Positions 9,056 to 14,863 of a DNA stretch of 64,000 nt are shown piece after piece. Source of the DNA: Symplocastrum torsivum CPER-KK1 (GTDB taxonomy: Bacteria > Cyanobacteriota > Cyanobacteriia > Cyanobacteriales > Coleofasciculaceae); contig JAHHIF010000020.1 of NCBI GenBank assembly GCA_019358875.1, forward strand, positions 1 through 64,000. The letters run 5' to 3'. Under the pieces are notes generated by a model that saw only the letters and a program-made list of their open reading frames with translations, was not told the origin of the DNA and ran no database searches. Made by a program: the position numbers and the translations under genes. Within the stretch, counting starts at the first letter, position 1. Every line of letters starts with the position of its first letter.

Positions 9056-9105
9056 GGAGTAGATGGAGGAAATGCGATCACACTTGGGAAGAGAAACGCG
9101 ATCGC
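9015..9105 (+). repeat. Nuclease 3'-end repeat, copy 0 (parental, includes gene stop)
   Basis: Covers the last 14 codons of the nuclease gene, the TGA, and about 50 bases beyond. The unit begins and ends with HIP1 octamers. Its landmarks are CTTTTACTTCCTGCG, TTACAAGTTGACTGA, TAGATGGAGGAAATGCGATC and GAGAAACGCGATCGC. These blocks recur in order at 9675, 10190, 10869 and 11526, with a further partial copy near 12075. Confidence 0.75.
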
Positions 9106-9119
9106 CTTAGTGCCAAATT

Positions 9120-9349
9120 TTAAAGGCTATTCCACTCTTCAAGGGTAATTTCCCTCTCTAGAATCTCTTCAACTTCCTGAATCATCATTCGCAGTTGAGA
9201 ACAGAATATTCATCATTAGAGGGAATAGTAAGGCGATGCTGCTCGTAAACCATGAATTGATGCCTTGTTCCAGAAAAAAGCCCCTCAAAGTTAAGTTTTC
9301 GCAACTTCTTGACAAAATCTCGACGCTTAGAGGGTGTCCATCGGCTCAA
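9120..9349 (-). pseudogene. hicA: hicA-type toxin gene, frameshifted
   Basis: Read on the minus strand from a TTG at 9347-9349 that overlaps the end of hicB. The frame gives S-R-W-T-P-S-K-R-R-D-F-V-K-K-L, then F-E-G and S-G-T-R-H-Q-F-M, which is the HicA/YcfA double-stranded-RNA-binding-like fold with its catalytic histidine. After N-D-E-Y-S-V the frame breaks at about 9195. The rest (R-M-M-I-Q-E-V-E-E-I-L, then L-E-E-W-N) continues in another frame to TAA at 9120. The total length of 230 bases is not a multiple of three, consistent with one small deletion. The product would lack its last third, so the toxin is probably inactive. Confidence 0.75.
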
Positions 9350-9608
9350 AAGTTGGCTCCTGGTTTAAATCAATACCATCAATCACAGGTAAGGAATGTC
9401 TAAGTTTTAACCCCAGCAGAATCCAGTCTTCCAGTGTTGAGCGTAACTCATCCTCGCACTCTCGCAACGTCATTCCGAAGGCTATCACTCCCTTACAAAG
9501 GGGAATTTTACCAACAAACGTGCCGTCTTCCAACTTGTCGTAAATGGCTAGTGCGTTCGCTTTATCCACATAATCGCTCAAGATAAACCGTACACTGCGT
9601 ACACTCAT
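9327..9608 (-). CDS. hicB: HicB-type antitoxin
   Basis: A 93-residue protein with the HicB partial RNase H-like fold: an N-terminal strand pair (A-I-Y-D-K-L-E-D-G-T-F-V-G-K-I-P), then T-L-R-E-C-E-D-E-L-R-S-T-L-E-D-W-I, then L-P-V-I-D-G-I. No helix-turn-helix or ribbon-helix-helix tail is evident, as in many short cyanobacterial HicB proteins. It precedes and overlaps the frameshifted hicA by about 20 bases, the normal arrangement for the reversed hicBA order. The antitoxin frame is intact. It lies between copies 0 and 1 of the nuclease 3'-end repeat, in the opposite direction. Confidence 0.8.
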   Translation of the reverse strand: MSVRSVRFILSDYVDKANALAIYDKLEDGTFVGKIPLCKGVIAFGMTLRECEDELRSTLEDWILLGLKLRHSLPVIDGIDLNQEPTFEPMDTL

Positions 9609-9674
9609 TCAGACTCTCCAACGCCATTGGTATTTTACCATTGTAATTTTCAACAGTGATGAGAAGGAATAGGA

Positions 9675-9780
9675 TGGCTTTGCGATCGCTTTTACTTCCT
9701 GCGTGATTTGCAAGTTGAGTGAGGAGTAGATGGAGGAAAGGCGATCGCTTCTGCAATAAGTCATAGGTAAACGCGATCGC
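9675..9780 (+). repeat. Nuclease 3'-end repeat, copy 1
   Basis: Begins clearly at the HIP1 octamer at 9682. In the nuclease frame it reads D-R-F-Y-F-L-R-D-L-Q-V-E-stop, so the terminal codons of the gene are preserved. The shared downstream blocks GAGGAGTAGATGGAGGAAA and AAACGCGATCGC follow, but the interval between them differs from copy 0. It separates the hicBA cassette from the next small gene. Confidence 0.7.
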
Positions 9781-9887
9781 TAACGATACGATTGAGTAGA
9801 GGAGTGCGCTCCAATTAACTTAAGTGACAGACGAAACCAGGCAGGAAATAGCCAGACAACTAGCATCAAGAACAGAGGTACAGTGTA

Positions 9888-10184
9888 ATGCTTACTCTAG
9901 ACGTACAATCAATTTTAAATGCAATTCCAAGTCAGGTTAATTGGCAAGATGTCGTGCAGTTTGAGAAACTCGATGAGCGTGTTGCTAGAGCAAATGACCT
10001 TTGTGCCAATGTTGTTGGTGTGAATGAAGACTATATCGAATGGTGCCCCAATAATGAGCCACCAAGCCTGATGGAAACCTTAATTTGGTGGTGGGTTGTT
10101 CGTCCCGATTTAGGAGCCGCGATAGCTATTGAAGCACCTCAAGAACTTAAGAAAATTATTGGTCAGTATATTCTGCAAAACTAG
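9888..10184 (+). CDS. Hypothetical protein, 98 residues, in accretion zone
   Basis: Not recognised. The sequence is acidic, with an N-terminal amphipathic stretch, a central E-W-C-P-N-N-E-P-P-S segment and the tryptophan-rich M-E-T-L-I-W-W-W-V-V, ending K-K-I-I-G-Q-Y-I-L-Q-N. It lies between repeat copies 1 and 2, with its stop only a few bases before homology to the nuclease tail resumes. By position it occupies the same slot as the toxin-antitoxin cassettes on either side, but I see no partner gene. The coding call rests on length and amino-acid composition only. Confidence 0.5.
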   Translation: MLTLDVQSILNAIPSQVNWQDVVQFEKLDERVARANDLCANVVGVNEDYIEWCPNNEPPSLMETLIWWWVVRPDLGAAIAIEAPQELKKIIGQYILQN

Positions 10185-10189
10185 CTAGA

Positions 10190-10369
10190 GAAAAGCCACA
10201 AGAACTGCTCGAAATTCTACTATGGTTTTCCTCAACTTTAACAGGTTACTTGAGGCAAAAAAGAGGAAGTGAACAGAGCGATCTCTTTTACTTCCTACGG
10301 GACTTACAAGTTGACTGACGACTAGATGGAGGAAATGCGATCGCACTTGAGAAGAGAAACGCGATCGCA
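10190..10369 (+). repeat. Nuclease 3'-end repeat, copy 2 (longest, still in frame)
   Basis: From about 10190 to TGA at 10316-10318 the sequence reads in frame as the C-terminus of a nuclease paralogue: E-I-L-L-W-F-S-S-T-L-T-G-Y-L, then S-D-L-F-Y-F-L-R-D-L-Q-V-D. The parental gene reads E-I-L-I-E-L-S-S-P-L-T-G-Y-V and S-D-R-F-Y-F-L-R-N-L-Q-V-D. The differences are mostly amino-acid-level substitutions without frame breaks. This looks like the end of a related gene rather than a recent copy. The shared post-stop block with two HIP1 octamers follows to about 10369. Confidence 0.75.
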
Positions 10370-10431
10370 TTTCAGACTGGGCTTGCCCAAGGCGATAATT
10401 GAGATTAATCGAATGAATCAGGCAAATAGTA

Positions 10432-10752
10432 ATGACTTCCCCAACGACGACCCCTCATAAGTACGTGCAACTTGATGAGCGCAATGTCCCAATCATTGCT
10501 GGAACTACCATGAAAGTCGTCGAATTGGTCATGGCTCAGATAGCGTATGGTTGGAGTCCTGAAGAGTTGCAATTCCAACATCCCTATTTGACAATGAGCC
10601 AGATTTACTCGGCATTAGCTTATTACTGGGACAACAAAGAGGAACTTGATGCCGATATCAAACGACGAGGGGAATATGCCGAGAAGTTACGCCAAGAAGC
10701 AGGTGAATCTCCTTTCGTTGCTAGACTGCGGGCACAGGGACTATTGAAGTGA
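10432..10752 (+). CDS. DUF433 family antitoxin
   Basis: A 106-residue protein of the DUF433 family, a helix-turn-helix antitoxin group usually paired with a DUF5615 PIN-like toxin. Landmarks are the strand Y-V-Q-L-D-E-R-N-V-P-I-I-A-G-T-T-M-K-V, the helix region G-W-S-P-E-E-L-Q-F-Q-H-P-Y-L-T-M-S-Q-I-Y-S-A-L-A-Y-Y, and a charged C-terminal tail that would wrap the toxin. The frame is intact and overlaps the start of the truncated toxin gene by four bases (GTGA), the classic translational coupling of these pairs. Confidence 0.85.
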   Translation: MTSPTTTPHKYVQLDERNVPIIAGTTMKVVELVMAQIAYGWSPEELQFQHPYLTMSQIYSALAYYWDNKEELDADIKRRGEYAEKLRQEAGESPFVARLRAQGLLK

Positions 10753-10916
10753 GTCTAGCCTTATATATGGATGAGCACGTACACCGAGCAGTAACGGCTG
10801 GGTTGCGTCGGCGAGGTATATTCGTTAGGGGGAGAGCAAGAACTAAGAGCAGGATGCTATGCATTAATGCGATCGCTTTTACTTCCTACGGGACTTACAA
10901 GTTGACTGATGACTAG
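10749..10916 (+). pseudogene. DUF5615 (PIN-like) toxin, truncated and run into repeat copy 3
   Basis: Starts with GTG overlapping the antitoxin stop. It reads S-L-A-L-Y-M-D-E-H-V, with the conserved first acidic residues of the PIN-like active site, then A-V-T-A-G-L-R-R-R-G-I-F-V. After about 26 codons the homology stops. The frame passes through unrelated codons into repeat copy 3, ending at TAG 10914-10916. A full DUF5615 protein is roughly 100-120 residues, so about three quarters, including the remaining catalytic acids, is missing. Confidence 0.75.
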
Positions 10917-10941
10917 ATGGAGGAAATGCGATCGCGATCGC
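10869..10941 (+). repeat. Nuclease 3'-end repeat, copy 3
   Basis: Starts at the HIP1 octamer 10869-10876 and preserves D-R-F-Y-F-L-R-D-L-Q-V-D-stop in the nuclease frame. Through CTACGGGACTTACAAG and the GACTAGATGGAGGAAATG block it matches copy 2 better than copy 0, so copies 2 and 3 share a more recent ancestor. It marks the point where the DUF5615 toxin gene is interrupted. Confidence 0.75.
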
Positions 10942-10986
10942 TTATCTTGAAGTCAGTAGAGTTGGCAATCTGAGGCAGAAGACATA

Positions 10987-11232
10987 ATGAGCGTAGTCAT
11001 TCCCGATGACATCCTCCAAGCCGCAGGAATGTCAGAAGCCGAATTAAGGCTAGAAATTGCGATTATTCTCTTCCAAAAATACAAAATTAGTATTGGAAAA
11101 GCCCGTCGCCTAGCAGGGATGCATCTAATCGAGTTCCAACAGGAGCTTGCAAAGCGAGAAATTTGCGTTCATTATGATGTAGAAGATTTTCAAGCTGATC
11201 TCAAAACACTACGGAAACTAGGTGACTTGTGA
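10987..11232 (+). CDS. UPF0175 family antitoxin
   Basis: An 81-residue protein of the UPF0175 family, usually the antitoxin of DUF3368 PIN-domain toxins. The N-terminus S-V-V-I-P-D-D-I-L-Q-A-A-G-M-S-E-A-E-L is diagnostic. It is followed by A-I-I-L-F-Q-K-Y-K-I-S-I-G-K-A-R-R-L-A-G-M, a helix-turn-helix region, and a short acidic tail. The frame is intact and its TGA overlaps the GTG of the following toxin remnant. A second, decayed copy of its first codons lies at about 12131-12195. Confidence 0.85.
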   Translation: MSVVIPDDILQAAGMSEAELRLEIAIILFQKYKISIGKARRLAGMHLIEFQQELAKREICVHYDVEDFQADLKTLRKLGDL

Positions 11233-11478
11233 CGGTTGTCAGCAACACTTCTCCAATCACCAACCTTGCAGCCGTTGGACAGCTAAATCTATTGCAACAA
11301 CTTTATGGCAGCATTATTATTCCCCAAGCTGTTTACAATGAAATGGCAGGTTTAGGCTATACAGTACCAGGTACGATTGAAGTCCAAACCCGTAATGGAT
11401 AATTTGATTGCTCAGGCAAGTTTCCGAATTAGCAAACAACTGTACGCTAATGTCTTGCAGTCTGCTGGTGAACAGTAG
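11229..11478 (+). pseudogene. DUF3368 PIN-domain toxin with large internal deletion
   Basis: The 5' part starts with GTG and reads V-V-S-N-T-S-P-I-T-N-L-A-A-V-G-Q-L, then I-I-I-P-Q-A-V-Y-N-E-M-A-G-L-G, which is the N-terminal third of a DUF3368 toxin with its first catalytic region. It ends at TAA 11400-11402. The C-terminal end of the same family, L-I-A-Q-A-S-F-R-I-S-K-Q-L-Y and then A-G-E, continues immediately in another frame to TAG at 11476-11478. About 80 residues carrying the central acidic residues are missing, so the toxin is dead while the antitoxin upstream is intact. Confidence 0.75.
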
Positions 11479-11525
11479 ATAGTCCCTCATCTCCTCGTTG
11501 TAAGCCGAAGGTGATAATCAAGAGC

Positions 11526-11590
11526 GCGATCGCTTTTACTTCTACGTGATTTACAAGTTGATTGATGACGAGATGGAGGAAATGCGATAT
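11526..11590 (+). repeat. Nuclease 3'-end repeat, copy 4
   Basis: HIP1 octamer at 11526-11533 followed by CTTTTACTTCTACGTGAT, TACAAGTTGATTGATGACG and AGATGGAGGAAATGCGAT. One base is missing relative to the other copies (CTTCCT becomes CTTCT), breaking the nuclease frame, and the second HIP1-flanked block after the stop is absent. It separates the UPF0175/DUF3368 remnant from the xis cassette. Confidence 0.7.
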
Positions 11591-11645
11591 CTAATACGTC
11601 TTTAGAGTTTGGAATCCTTGAAAAAATCACCAAAATTTAGTTAGT

Positions 11646-11981
11646 TCAACATACTGCATAATCTGTAAACTCACGAATATAGGGTGGATGAAATCCAACA
11701 ACAATATCCTCCTTCGGTACACCCATTTCAACTAATCGCTGCCCAACCTCTTCCTCTGTTCCATTCCACTGAATCCAAATTTTGCCATCTTTGATGTCAA
11801 AGTGCATCACAGGACCAAAAACTCGCCGCTTGTTTTGCCAACCCATATAAAGTAGTTGATAATGATCGCCTTCTGTATCTGCAATAATTTGAGCTTCAAT
11901 TTCATCATTTGAAGAGACATACTCTGCATATTCCTTTAGGATTTGCTGAATACAGTTTCGGTATTTACTCAAGTCTGCCAT
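11646..11981 (-). CDS. xisI: XisI-family protein (fdxN element excision controlling factor-like)
   Basis: A 111-residue protein with the XisI pattern: an N-terminal helix Y-R-N-C-I-Q-Q-I-L-K-E-Y-A, then D-H-Y-Q-L-L-Y-M-G-W, then G-P-V-M-H-F-D-I-K-D-G-K-I-W-I-Q, and the terminal V-G-F-H-P-P-Y-x-R-x-x-T-x-Y-A. XisI is named from the Anabaena fdxN excision element. The family is widespread in cyanobacteria together with XisH, and its biochemical role is unclear. Its start overlaps the end of an upstream XisH remnant. No DNA element of the fdxN type is visible here, so excision is not implied. Confidence 0.9.
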   Translation of the reverse strand: MADLSKYRNCIQQILKEYAEYVSSNDEIEAQIIADTEGDHYQLLYMGWQNKRRVFGPVMHFDIKDGKIWIQWNGTEEEVGQRLVEMGVPKEDIVVGFHPPYIREFTDYAVC

Positions 11982-12073
11982 CTTACGATTTCCTCTACTT
12001 CCACGTTATAGACTAAAAGATTAACTTGACTTCGTTGAATCACTGATTGAATAAAAGATTTTGTAAAAAAAAT
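11969..12073 (-). pseudogene. xisH: XisH C-terminal remnant
   Basis: On the minus strand, directly before xisI, a frame reads F-F-T-K-S-F-I-Q-S-V-I-Q-R-S-Q-V-N-L-L-V-Y-N-V and then E-V-E-E-I-V-R-W-Q-T-stop. This is the C-terminal end of XisH, an endonuclease-like partner protein. The stop at 11969-11971 lies inside the first codons of xisI, the normal overlap of this gene pair. Upstream of about 12073 the homology is lost and the partial copy 5 of the nuclease repeat begins. Roughly three quarters of XisH is missing. Confidence 0.7.
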
Positions 12074-12074
12074 C

Positions 12075-12195
12075 GTTTGACAGGTTACTTGGAGCAAAAA
12101 AGAGGAAGTTAGGACTTAGGCACAAGCCCCATATCATAGTCATTTCCGATAACATCCTCCAAGCAGCAGGAATCTCAGAAAAAGCTGATGGCTGA
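12075..12195 (+). repeat. Nuclease repeat copy 5 (partial) plus decayed UPF0175 5' fragment
   Basis: At 12075-12110 the sequence GACAGGTTACTTGGAGCAA and AAAAGAGGAAGT matches the internal part of repeat copy 2 (L-T-G-Y-L-x-Q-K-R-G-S). From about 12131 it reads V-I-S-D-N-I-L-Q-A-A-G-I-S-E, a degenerate second copy of the start of the UPF0175 antitoxin gene at 10987, ending at a stop near 12195. The order resembles the repeat followed by UPF0175 seen at 10869-11232, so a duplicated and decayed unit is likely. Confidence 0.65.
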
Positions 12196-12292
12196 TAGCT
12201 GACCGCTAAGTGCTACCTATCACTCAGACTTTAATGAATGAGCATCGTAGACTTTTGCAAGGAGTTTATCAATCGGCGTGACAAGAGAATCT

Positions 12293-13459
12293 ATGAAAAT
12301 ATACGACTGGATTGTGGTCGGTGGAGGTATTACAGGTGCAGCACTCGCTTATGAACTAGCGATCGCAGGCTTTAGTGTTCTGATACTGGAGCAACATGCT
12401 ACCCTCCAAGGAGCCACCCGTTATGGGTATGGTGGACTTGCCTATTGGTCAGGCGTATCAGACTTAACACGAATCCTCTGCCAGGAAGGAATCGAACGTC
12501 ACCGTCATTTATCTGAAGAGTTAGAAACGGATACTCAGTTTCGGGAGTTAGATTTACTGCTGACCATTGAAAAGAAGAGTAACCCGCAAGCTGTGGCAGA
12601 CAACTATAGCCGTTTTGCGATTCCCCCTACCTTGCTGAGTGTAGAGGATGCTTGTGAACTAGAACCACTGCTCAACCCAAATGCGATCGCCGGGGCACTA
12701 ACGGTTCGCCACGGTCACATCCGACCCAGTAAACTGGCTGAGGGTTACAGGCAAGCCTTCCACCGTGCTGGGGGGGAAGTTCAGATTACTCAAGTTGTGG
12801 AACTGCTACGAGAAGGCAATCAAATCAAGGGAGTCAAAACCAAAGAGTCAACCTATCACGCCGCTAAAACTGTGGTTTGTGCCGGAGGACTCAGCCGTGC
12901 CTTACTCAAAGCCGTGGGGATTCAGGTTCCTGTGTACTTCACCCATGCCGAACTAATCGAAACCCCACCCGTTGACATCCAACTCCATACCCTAGTAATG
13001 CCAGCCCATACGAAGCGGTTTGACCTAGAAGAAAAAGCAAGTAGGACGGACGTAGACCCTTTATGGGATGAGCCAGGTCATGAACCCCTGCCACCCATTT
13101 TAGACGCAGGTGTAATCCAGTTTCTCGATGGTAGTTTACGGATTGGTCAAATCAGTCGTGTTCTAACTGACCCCAACGCGCAGGTTGATCAAGCTACCAG
13201 CGAAGCCCTGATTCGCTCCCAAATTGGGACTATCTTGCCTACTCTTGAGAACCTACCCGGAACTTGGCATCACTGCCTAGTCGCTTTCAGCAACAACCGT
13301 CTTCCTGTTGTTGGGGCGATTAGTAATATAGAGGGAGCTTATGTCTTCTCTGGATTTACAAACCCACTGGTGTTTGTCCCACCCCTAGCCAAGCGCTTCG
13401 CTAGTTGGGCAACTGGGCAAGAGGATGCGATCATTGCTCAACTTTCACCGACAAGTTAA
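12293..13459 (+). CDS. FAD-dependent oxidoreductase, DAO family (glycine oxidase-like)
   Basis: About 388 residues. The N-terminal dinucleotide-binding motif V-V-G-G-G-I-T-G-A-A-L-A-Y-E-L and the following acidic residue in L-I-L-E-Q bind FAD. The second FAD region T-V-V-C-A-G-G-L-S is near residue 200, and the C-terminal F-S-G-F-T-N-P-L block is in the usual place of the DAO family. Members oxidise amino acids or related amines. The substrate is not deducible, and the insert at about 240-270 is not typical of characterised enzymes. I prefer ATG at 12293; GTG at 12278 with AAGGAG upstream is an alternative. It is the first ordinary gene after the accretion zone. Confidence 0.8.
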   Translation: MKIYDWIVVGGGITGAALAYELAIAGFSVLILEQHATLQGATRYGYGGLAYWSGVSDLTRILCQEGIERHRHLSEELETDTQFRELDLLLTIEKKSNPQAVADNYSRFAIPPTLLSVEDACELEPLLNPNAIAGALTVRHGHIRPSKLAEGYRQAFHRAGGEVQITQVVELLREGNQIKGVKTKESTYHAAKTVVCAGGLSRALLKAVGIQVPVYFTHAELIETPPVDIQLHTLVMPAHTKRFDLEEKASRTDVDPLWDEPGHEPLPPILDAGVIQFLDGSLRIGQISRVLTDPNAQVDQATSEALIRSQIGTILPTLENLPGTWHHCLVAFSNNRLPVVGAISNIEGAYVFSGFTNPLVFVPPLAKRFASWATGQEDAIIAQLSPTS

Positions 13460-13539
13460 TCAAATAGTGGGCGGTTTGGGGAACACCCCCAAGCCTGGTT
13501 TTTCTACAAACGACTATTTTTCGCTTAAGTCAGTGACAT

Positions 13540-13863
13540 TCAGCCTAAGACTAAAGCAATCCCAGCAATTGCTACCAAGACACCCAAAACAGCTCGAACC
13601 GTCACGAGTTCACCTAGCCAAACCGCAATTGGCAGTACGAATAGAGGACTAGTCGCGGCAAGGGTTTGGGCAATTCCTGCTGCTGTAAATTTGAGGGCTG
13701 TCTGTTGTAGCCAAATTGCCAGGTAGGTACCAAAAAAGGCGGCAAAGAAACTTGCTCCTAATACCTGCCTGGACGGTAAATCTTTCCACTGAAAGCCAAG
13801 CTTTTGCCTTGATACCATGTTGCGGTCAAACGTAGTACTTTCGCTTTCCCCCCGGTATATCAA
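13540..13863 (-). pseudogene. EamA/DMT-family transporter, C-terminal remnant
   Basis: About 107 codons remain of a protein that is normally near 300 residues with ten membrane helices. The readable part has three or four helices (V-L-G-A-S-F-F-A-A-F-F-G-T-Y-L-A, then A-G-I-A-Q-T-L-A-A-T-S-P-L-F-V-L-P, then V-L-G-V-L-V-A-I-A-G-I-A-L-V-L), matching the second EamA repeat. The N-terminal half is absent upstream. The first residues, rich in S, T and R, look unrelated and mark the broken junction near 13820-13863. No function expected. Confidence 0.7.
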
Positions 13864-14011
13864 GAAGTGCCGCTGTCCCCGTAGTTTCTTCCCAAATCCA
13901 ACTTCTGGTTTACCAAAAACGTAACTTTAGTTAGATGTTAATGATACAAACTTGGGGGACATACTATTGGTTAAATCTTTGTAGAACTTACCAATAGATA
14001 GGAACACAGGG

Positions 14012-14362
14012 ATGAAATACACGTTTGAAATCTTAGGTATCTCACCAGTTTTAGATTTCTTCAACCATCAACAGACGTTTATTCAAAGAAACGTATCAAC
14101 AGGCATCGAATACGTGGGAACTTATCAATGCACACTCGATGCTTTCCTTGAATCTATAGAGACTGTTCCTCCTAAAGGTGGTTGGGAAATGGATCGGGTT
14201 GTGGATACGGTAATTCAATTTTGGATGAATCACTCGGAAGGGATTCGGTATTGGAAGGTACGGTTAAATGATGCTGGTAAGGAAAATTTGTTAGTGGCGA
14301 GAGTCGCTGATATCCAGTCCTTAAGAGCTGAGTTTGAATCGTTGTTAGGCAACAATTCTTAA
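14012..14362 (+). CDS. Hypothetical protein, 116 residues
   Basis: Not recognised. It begins M-K-Y-T-F-E-I-L-G-I-S-P-V-L-D-F-F-N-H-Q and has a compact alpha/beta composition with a W-E-M-D-R-V-V-D-T-V-I-Q-F-W helix. There is no signal peptide or membrane segment. The opening Y-T-F-E-I-L-G-I-S-P-V-L is reminiscent of cyanobacterial orphan proteins found near transposition scars, but this is only an impression. AT-rich flanks on both sides contain no other gene. The ATG is preceded by ACAGGG, a weak ribosome site. Confidence 0.55.
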   Translation: MKYTFEILGISPVLDFFNHQQTFIQRNVSTGIEYVGTYQCTLDAFLESIETVPPKGGWEMDRVVDTVIQFWMNHSEGIRYWKVRLNDAGKENLLVARVADIQSLRAEFESLLGNNS

Positions 14363-14585
14363 TACTAGAACCAATAAATAGTAGTGATCAAAACACATTA
14401 TTAACTCACTCTGTGTTCTTGCGGATGGTTAAGCAAACAGTATTGACCGTCAACGCTTGAGTATTGACTGTGAAGTGGAAATTGAGCATTTCAAGTGAAG
14501 CGATCACACATTCTTTTCACAATTTACAGGTGCGATCGCATTGTTTTGTGCGGGATAGCCTACGCTACTTTGTTAATCCTGCGTT

Positions 14586-14774
14586 TTACCTACCCTTTTG
14601 GGGTTTTTCGAGCTTGGGTGGAAGCTCACCTGTTTTTTGAGCTTCCATTACAGCCACTTCAATCAGGAAAGCCCCCAGATTAGCTGTAGGTCTTCCCTGT
14701 TGATCAGCCCAGCGCTCCAAAGCTTCATAAATAGAATCCGGCAATGTAACGTGAATGCGTCTACTCACTGTCAA
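14586..14774 (-). CDS. Ribbon-helix-helix (CopG-like) small DNA-binding protein
   Basis: A 62-residue protein with the pattern R-R-I-H-V-T-L-P-D-S-I-Y-E-A-L-E-R-W-A-D-Q-Q-G-R-P-x-A-N-L, a beta strand and two helices typical of CopG/Arc-type repressors, followed by a lysine- and proline-rich tail. In cyanobacteria such proteins are often orphan antitoxins or small regulators. No toxin gene is next to it: downstream is AT-rich sequence and upstream is the convergent end of the PBP gene on the same strand. Regulation of itself is likely but not shown. Confidence 0.75.
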   Translation of the reverse strand: MTVSRRIHVTLPDSIYEALERWADQQGRPTANLGAFLIEVAVMEAQKTGELPPKLEKPQKGR

Positions 14775-14863
14775 TGCTTGCCTTTTGTTATTGTTCTTAA
14801 AGGAGCAATTCAGTGAATTACCCCCTAGATGTCCTCTATGTTCCCTACTAACAACTAACTACT

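Noticed and set aside
11646..12073. An excisable fdxN-type DNA element, suggested by the XisI/XisH genes
   Set aside because: XisI and XisH are widespread orphan families, XisH is truncated here, and no XisF-type recombinase or interrupted gene is visible.
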